A DNA stretch of 44,334 nucleotides, taken from Phytophthora quininea (taxonomy: Eukaryota > Oomycota > Peronosporomycetes > Peronosporales > Peronosporaceae). The stretch is taken from contig JAAVTG010000677.1 in the NCBI GenBank assembly GCA_011947345.1, positions 1-44,334 of the forward strand, read 5' to 3'. Position numbers and translations under genes: made by a program. The notes below the pieces were generated by a model, which saw only the letters and a list, made by a program, of their open reading frames with translations, ran no database searches and was not told the origin of the DNA. Shown here piece after piece: positions 39,797-44,334 of the stretch (its first letter is position 1; the number at the start of each line of letters is the position of its first letter).

Positions 39797-42700
39797 TTAG
39801 ATGTCCAAGTTGAGCAAGAACGCGGTGCCCATCATGACCCAGTAGTTAGGCGGCTTGTCGCTCGGCAACTGCACGGCGATCACGTAGTTGGTCGAGATGC
39901 CAGTGGTCGACAACGTTCCCTGCCGCACCGACGTCTTGTACACTGGACACGGATACATGGAGATGCCGAGGCTGGTGCTGGTGTTGCTCGCGGATTGAGA
40001 CGTCGCTGGGAGGAAGTGCACGATGGACATGGCGGAAAACATCTCGCCCGGCTTGGCGTCTTCGAGCAGGCGGCGGGACTTTGACCACCTCGCACCTTGC
40101 AGCCACAGACCATCGATGTAGATGCCGTCCGTCGGACTCTGCGTCAGTTCGGCCGCGCTCTCGACGTCTTGCACGAAGAACGTGAAAACCAACGAGTCGA
40201 TTGCGGTCTGGTACTTGCGAGCGAAGTTCTGCAAAGTGCCAGTCATGAAACCCTGCGGGAAGAAGAAGACGTTGAGCTGGAACACCACCGGCTCGCCGTG
40301 CAGCAGCCACTCTCGGAAAAACGCGACGCGTTCCAGCAGGTCTTTGACCCACGAAGCCAGCGGTTTGAGCGACGCAAAACTCACGGACGACCAGAGCTGT
40401 GGCACTTTGCCGTTCAAAAGGCCATGTACATGTTGTCCAGGTCGGAAGACATGACGATGAGTCCGTTGATCGCCTTCTGGATATCCCGCAACGACGTCCG
40501 CATGCGGCGGAGCAGTGTGTTGAATTTGATGACCTCTTGCCCCAAAACTGTGGCCAGCGAGTCCATGACGATTGTACCTGCTACCTCGCGAGTCTTGAAA
40601 GTCGTAGGCCCAGCTTCTTCTACGTTGAGATCGACTGGGAGGCTTTCTTGGATAGAGATGGCGAGATCAAGTACACGTTGGTCGTTCGACTTGCCGCCAC
40701 CGCCACCGCCGTCTCGTGGCTCGAGACTCAAGATCAGCTGCATCATGTTGGAGCTTTCATTGCGCTCGTACGTGACGTTGGCGTTCTCGTGCATACCGAA
40801 CAGCTCCGGGTTATCGAACGCAGGGAGAGACCCCAAGTATGTTTGGATGCTGGCGTGGGTGAGCTCGGTCGGCACGTGGTAAATCCCCGACGCTGAGTAC
40901 GAATGGCCAGGCTTTAGTACGTCCAATGTGTAGAAGTTGCTGAGGATGCTAGTGAGGCAACGGCGATCCCAATCGTCAGTGACACGCCCGCCATAGTTGA
41001 TCTGCCCGGTCACGTATCGGAGCGCGTCCCAAGGGATAATCGGCTGCTCCTCTAAAAACTTCCGCAGACTTGCCAGCGACGTCTCCAAGTCCGTGTCGTT
41101 GAACTCGTACTTGATGTTCCAGCCGAGAGCGCCGAACTTCCGTCGTTCCTGGACAATAGCGTGGAAGAACGTGAGTGCACAGAGTAGCGACTTCCAGACC
41201 TGGTCTTTGGGCTGACCCTCGTCGAAGCTGCCAAGATGACGGAAGCTTTCAAGGACGTCTTCAGACAGCAACGTGTTGAAAGAGCGAATGAGATTGGCGC
41301 GGATCCCTTTCGGCGGCTCATTTGTGAGCTTGATGCCGTTCTGCAGTACCGTGACTGGGAAGTATGCGGCTGGGAAGCTCGTGAGGAAGAGACGGAACGT
41401 TGGCTGGCACTGCTCTTCGGTTCGCTGGGCCATGTCGTCAACCAGCTTCTCCAGTTTGGGCATCCAGGACTTGGCGAGGTGGCAGTTCTGCAGCAGCACC
41501 CAGTCGCCAACAGGCTGACTGGTGTCGATGAGCTTTTCAGCTCGCGGTCCTTGACCCTGTCCTAGTGAGATCAAATGCAGACGGTCGATGAACGACATCT
41601 CCTTGGCAAACCGAAGCAGCATGCCGGTCGGATCTGCACCGGCTGACAGTACGAAGATGCACGGGGTCTTGCGGTCTGTGTCGTTGTAAATCTCCTCCAT
41701 TGTCGTGGACGTATTCCGCCCGAACTCAGCTCCCATTTCCGTCGAGATCATGTGCAACACAGCCTGCGGCACCTTCTCCTCGGCTAAACCCCGAAGCAGC
41801 AGCACTTTTTGGAAGGCAGTGAGTGTCACTCCATAGTTTCCTGGGCAAGTTGTGGGGTTCGATAGGAACTGCGGATCTTCTAACCATGCAGCCCAGCGTG
41901 ACCAGACATTAGTGAGTGAAGTGCACACGCCTTGGAATCCGTGGACTTCTTGCCCTTGTCCTCCTTCAGTTCCTTCAGGAACGGGTGTGGAACCTGTCAC
42001 GACGGTCTCCAATTCCGACAGTAAATCCCATTGCGCTTCGCTGAGGCGTTCCGGATGAGGATTCGGCTGCTGTGTTGATCGATCAGCACCTGCAGCTGCT
42101 CCTCGAAGGTAGAAGGACCATTCTCGCGCCGATATTTTCCCCGAATGTAGCAAGATTTTGCAGCAGATGAGCATGGAGAAGAGCACTTTGTGCACTTCGA
42201 AGAGTCCTCGACAGATATTCACGTAGATGTATCGCGTCTGGAAGTCAATGAGGTTGGTGAGTCGCTTCTGAAGGTTGTCAGCCTTCGGGGCTTCATCAAA
42301 GCAGATATTGAACAAGCGCTGGAAGAACGGCAGTGAGTACTGATACATGGGGTCAATAAGCGCCAAGTTGGCCACCACAAAGTAGATGATCGACCCGCGA
42401 GTGGCCACACAGCGATATTCCTCTCGAGCACGGTTGATCTCGATCTCCGTGGCCTCGGACTCCACCACTCGCTCCTTGATGACACGAGAGGTGATGTTGG
42501 ACGACTGCAATGTATCGATGAGGTCTTGATCGTCCAAGACATTACCCGATGACTCGGAGAGCTGTTTGAGGATTCGGTCCTCGATCTCCTTCAGCTGCTT
42601 CTTGTCCTGCGCCATGGTGACTACCAATCGATTCTTCTTCTCCTCAATGTCTGGTCGTTCGTGGCGTACAACGTCTCCAAGAAGTTGGTCTTCGAGGCCG

Positions 42701-44334
42701 TCCATTGTGACAGTGAAATTGATGACAGTTACTTTGATGTAGACTTCAGGCAGGTAGTGCGGGTTCGGAAGCTTCGTAGTGAGGAACAGCTTGAAGGCCG
42801 GGTCGTAGTCGACATCCGAGTCTCCGAGACGGATCAATAGTCTCCCGCCCTGTTTAAAGATTGCCTTCTGCAGGATCGGCTCCAGAGATGGCTCTAACGT
42901 CTCGTCGATATCCTCAATCAGAAGAGCTTTCCCGTTGCGAATGCACGTCTCCAGTGATCTCAGTAAATTCGCGTTGGTCATCTTGGTGGTCTCGAGCTTC
43001 GCGCTCAGTGTCTTCTTGATCCACTTGTTGGCTTGGCCTTGCGGGTCGATCATCAACGGCCACCGCTCACCTCTTGTTACCAAGATGGCGTTGTCGGTTG
43101 ATGTGGAGTCTGTAGGAAGTCCATTCAATTGCCACTCGCGGACCTCGACTGGAGAGCCAAGAGTAGTCGACAAGCTATACCCAGTGGAGCAAGGGATATG
43201 AAGCTCCTGTGTCTGTGTGACCCACTGATCAACGATACGCTGTCGGAATCCACCGGTGAATGGCCCGTAGTAAGAGATACATGCAGCAGCCAGGAAAGTA
43301 TCGCCAATTAACGCCAAGATGGACTCGGCTAATGACGCCACGCTCTCCTTCCATCGAGCGCCTTCCACTGACAGCCCCGAAATCAATTTCTCGGCTCGAA
43401 CCAGCCGCTTCTCCGTCACAGCAGCATCGTTGGCCAGCTTGTCCTTCTCGTCCAGAGTGTCTTTGCACTGTTTTCCAACATCGCCACGTTTTCATTCACG
43501 ACACGAAGCTCTTCTTGCTTCTGACTCAAAACCGCGTTGGCTTCAGCCAGTTTTGGTTCATCCGCTCCAAGTTCTCCTTCTTGGGGCCGACCTCCTTCGC
43601 CACTTTGGAGTACACGTCCATGGCGTGCACCCACATACATAAGGACGTTGCAGCCTTGGACACTTTGGACACAACTTCCACTGCCATTCCTGGCTCCGAC
43701 ACAGCTTTGCCCAACTTCTTCAACGTCGCTGCTGGGATGTTGTCCTTGTCAAAGTTTTTCAGCTTGTCCAGGAACGTCACGTCGCCCAAGATCTTCTTGG
43801 CCGAATCCCAACTCTGCTTCTCGTTGAAGAGCAGACAAACGGCGTTCATGACGGTCTCGACGGCTTCTGGAGGCTTGGCGAACGACTTGACTTCGGTGAT
43901 GTCGTTCTTGGACAAGCTATCGAGCGCTTTGATAGCGTTGTTCAGTGCCGGCATGGCCACGTCGAGGTCCTTCTGAGCGTCTGCTTGCACGATCGAAACT
44001 TCTTCAGCTTGCTTGGTGACGGTCGCCTCGTCTTGGGATACTCGTTCACGCACAACGGCAGCAGCCTTTTGATCTACTGACACTCGCTTCAGAAGCTCCT
44101 CCGCTTCCACTGCTTTCTTCTGCAAAATCGGCTGCAGCTCGATCAATTCGGACTTGAGAGAGTCGACGATACTGTTGGTCTCCTCTAGTTTCTTGACGCC
44201 AACTTCCATGCGGCTTTGAATTGTCTGCAGCACTCCACGCTTTTCCTGCAGCATCTTGAGATACAAACCGATGAGATCCAAGTAGCTTTTCGGTGTCGTG
44301 TAGACGTATCGCTGCAGTTGGGCGAGAAACTCTT
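39797..44334 (-). CDS. axonemal-type dynein heavy chain, C-terminal third; 5' part runs off the right edge
   Basis: From the right edge: the end of AAA4 (YLDLIGLYLKMLQEKRGVLQ), the anti-parallel stalk coiled coil with the microtubule-binding tip (about 43450-44280; KLEETNSIVDSLKSELIELQ, SLSKNDITEVKSFAKPPEAV), AAA5 (GDTFLAAACISYYGPFTGGF; DPQGQANKWI), AAA6 (LSAGADPTGMLLRFAKEM; VLLQNCHLAKSWMPKLEKL) and the C-terminal domain (INYGGRVTDDWDRRCL; LDNMYMAF; WVKDLLERVAFFREW; GIYIDGLWLQGARW) to the stop at 39797. The C-terminal domain is long and of axonemal type; an inner-arm single-headed class (DNAH1/3/6/7-like) fits best but is not certain. Three one-base losses occur, at T4 43551-43554, T4 43471-43474 and A4 40416-40419. 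It belongs with DRC5 to zoospore flagella. Confidence 0.88.

Noticed and set aside
40097..40882. 261-codon plus-strand open frame
   Set aside because: Antisense to the dynein C-terminal domain.
1..44334. CRISPR arrays, operons, ribosome binding sites, tRNA or rRNA genes
   Set aside because: The window is eukaryotic nuclear DNA with spliced genes. I saw no regular direct-repeat arrays and no cloverleaf or rRNA sequence by eye, though a tRNA could be missed without a scan.

Overview
This window looks like a gene-dense accessory and core region from a flagellated plant-pathogenic oomycete, most likely Phytophthora or a close relative. The evidence is a combination of marks: two secreted RXLR-dEER effectors with WY-type C-termini, a cluster of three small cysteine-rich secreted proteins, a myosin with a C-terminal PX domain, short GT-AG introns of about 50-70 nt, and flagellar genes (dynein regulatory complex subunit DRC5, an axonemal-type dynein heavy chain).

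Layout. 1-6.9 kb is compact core: a coiled-coil gene (-) head to head with DRC5 (+), which converges with tRNA-splicing endonuclease TSEN34 (-), which is head to head with peroxin PEX16 (+), followed by a secreted acidic protein. 7.03-11.87 kb is a complete hAT transposon with an 8-bp target duplication, short terminal inverted repeats and an unbroken transposase. It carries inside it, on the opposite strand, a decayed piece of a PDR/ABCG transporter gene. 12.1-20.3 kb is core again: a two-helix mitochondrial-type membrane protein, a small hypothetical, an FH2 formin, a COQ8/ADCK kinase and a Pin1-type parvulin. 20.3-26.3 kb is an accessory island: RXLR effector, decayed unknown gene, glutathione S-transferase relic, coiled-coil/PX gene, second RXLR effector, decaying coiled-coil/PX gene. 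26.6-30.2 kb is the PX-myosin. 31-32.2 kb holds the cysteine-rich cluster. 32.9-35.3 kb is a FRO/NOX-type ferric reductase. 35.5-38.5 kb is gene-poor. A fourth coiled-coil/PX gene (+) and the 3' part of a dynein heavy chain (-) fill the right end.

Two things stand out. First, the hAT element with an internal transporter fragment, which looks like gene capture by a DNA transposon. Second, the tail of the PX-myosin (coiled coil plus PX) recurs as three stand-alone genes nearby, interleaved with effectors. A caution applies to the whole window: at least a dozen otherwise well-conserved genes are broken by loss of exactly one base in or beside a homopolymer run. That pattern points to sequencing or assembly undercalls rather than gene death, so many frame breaks described below are probably technical.
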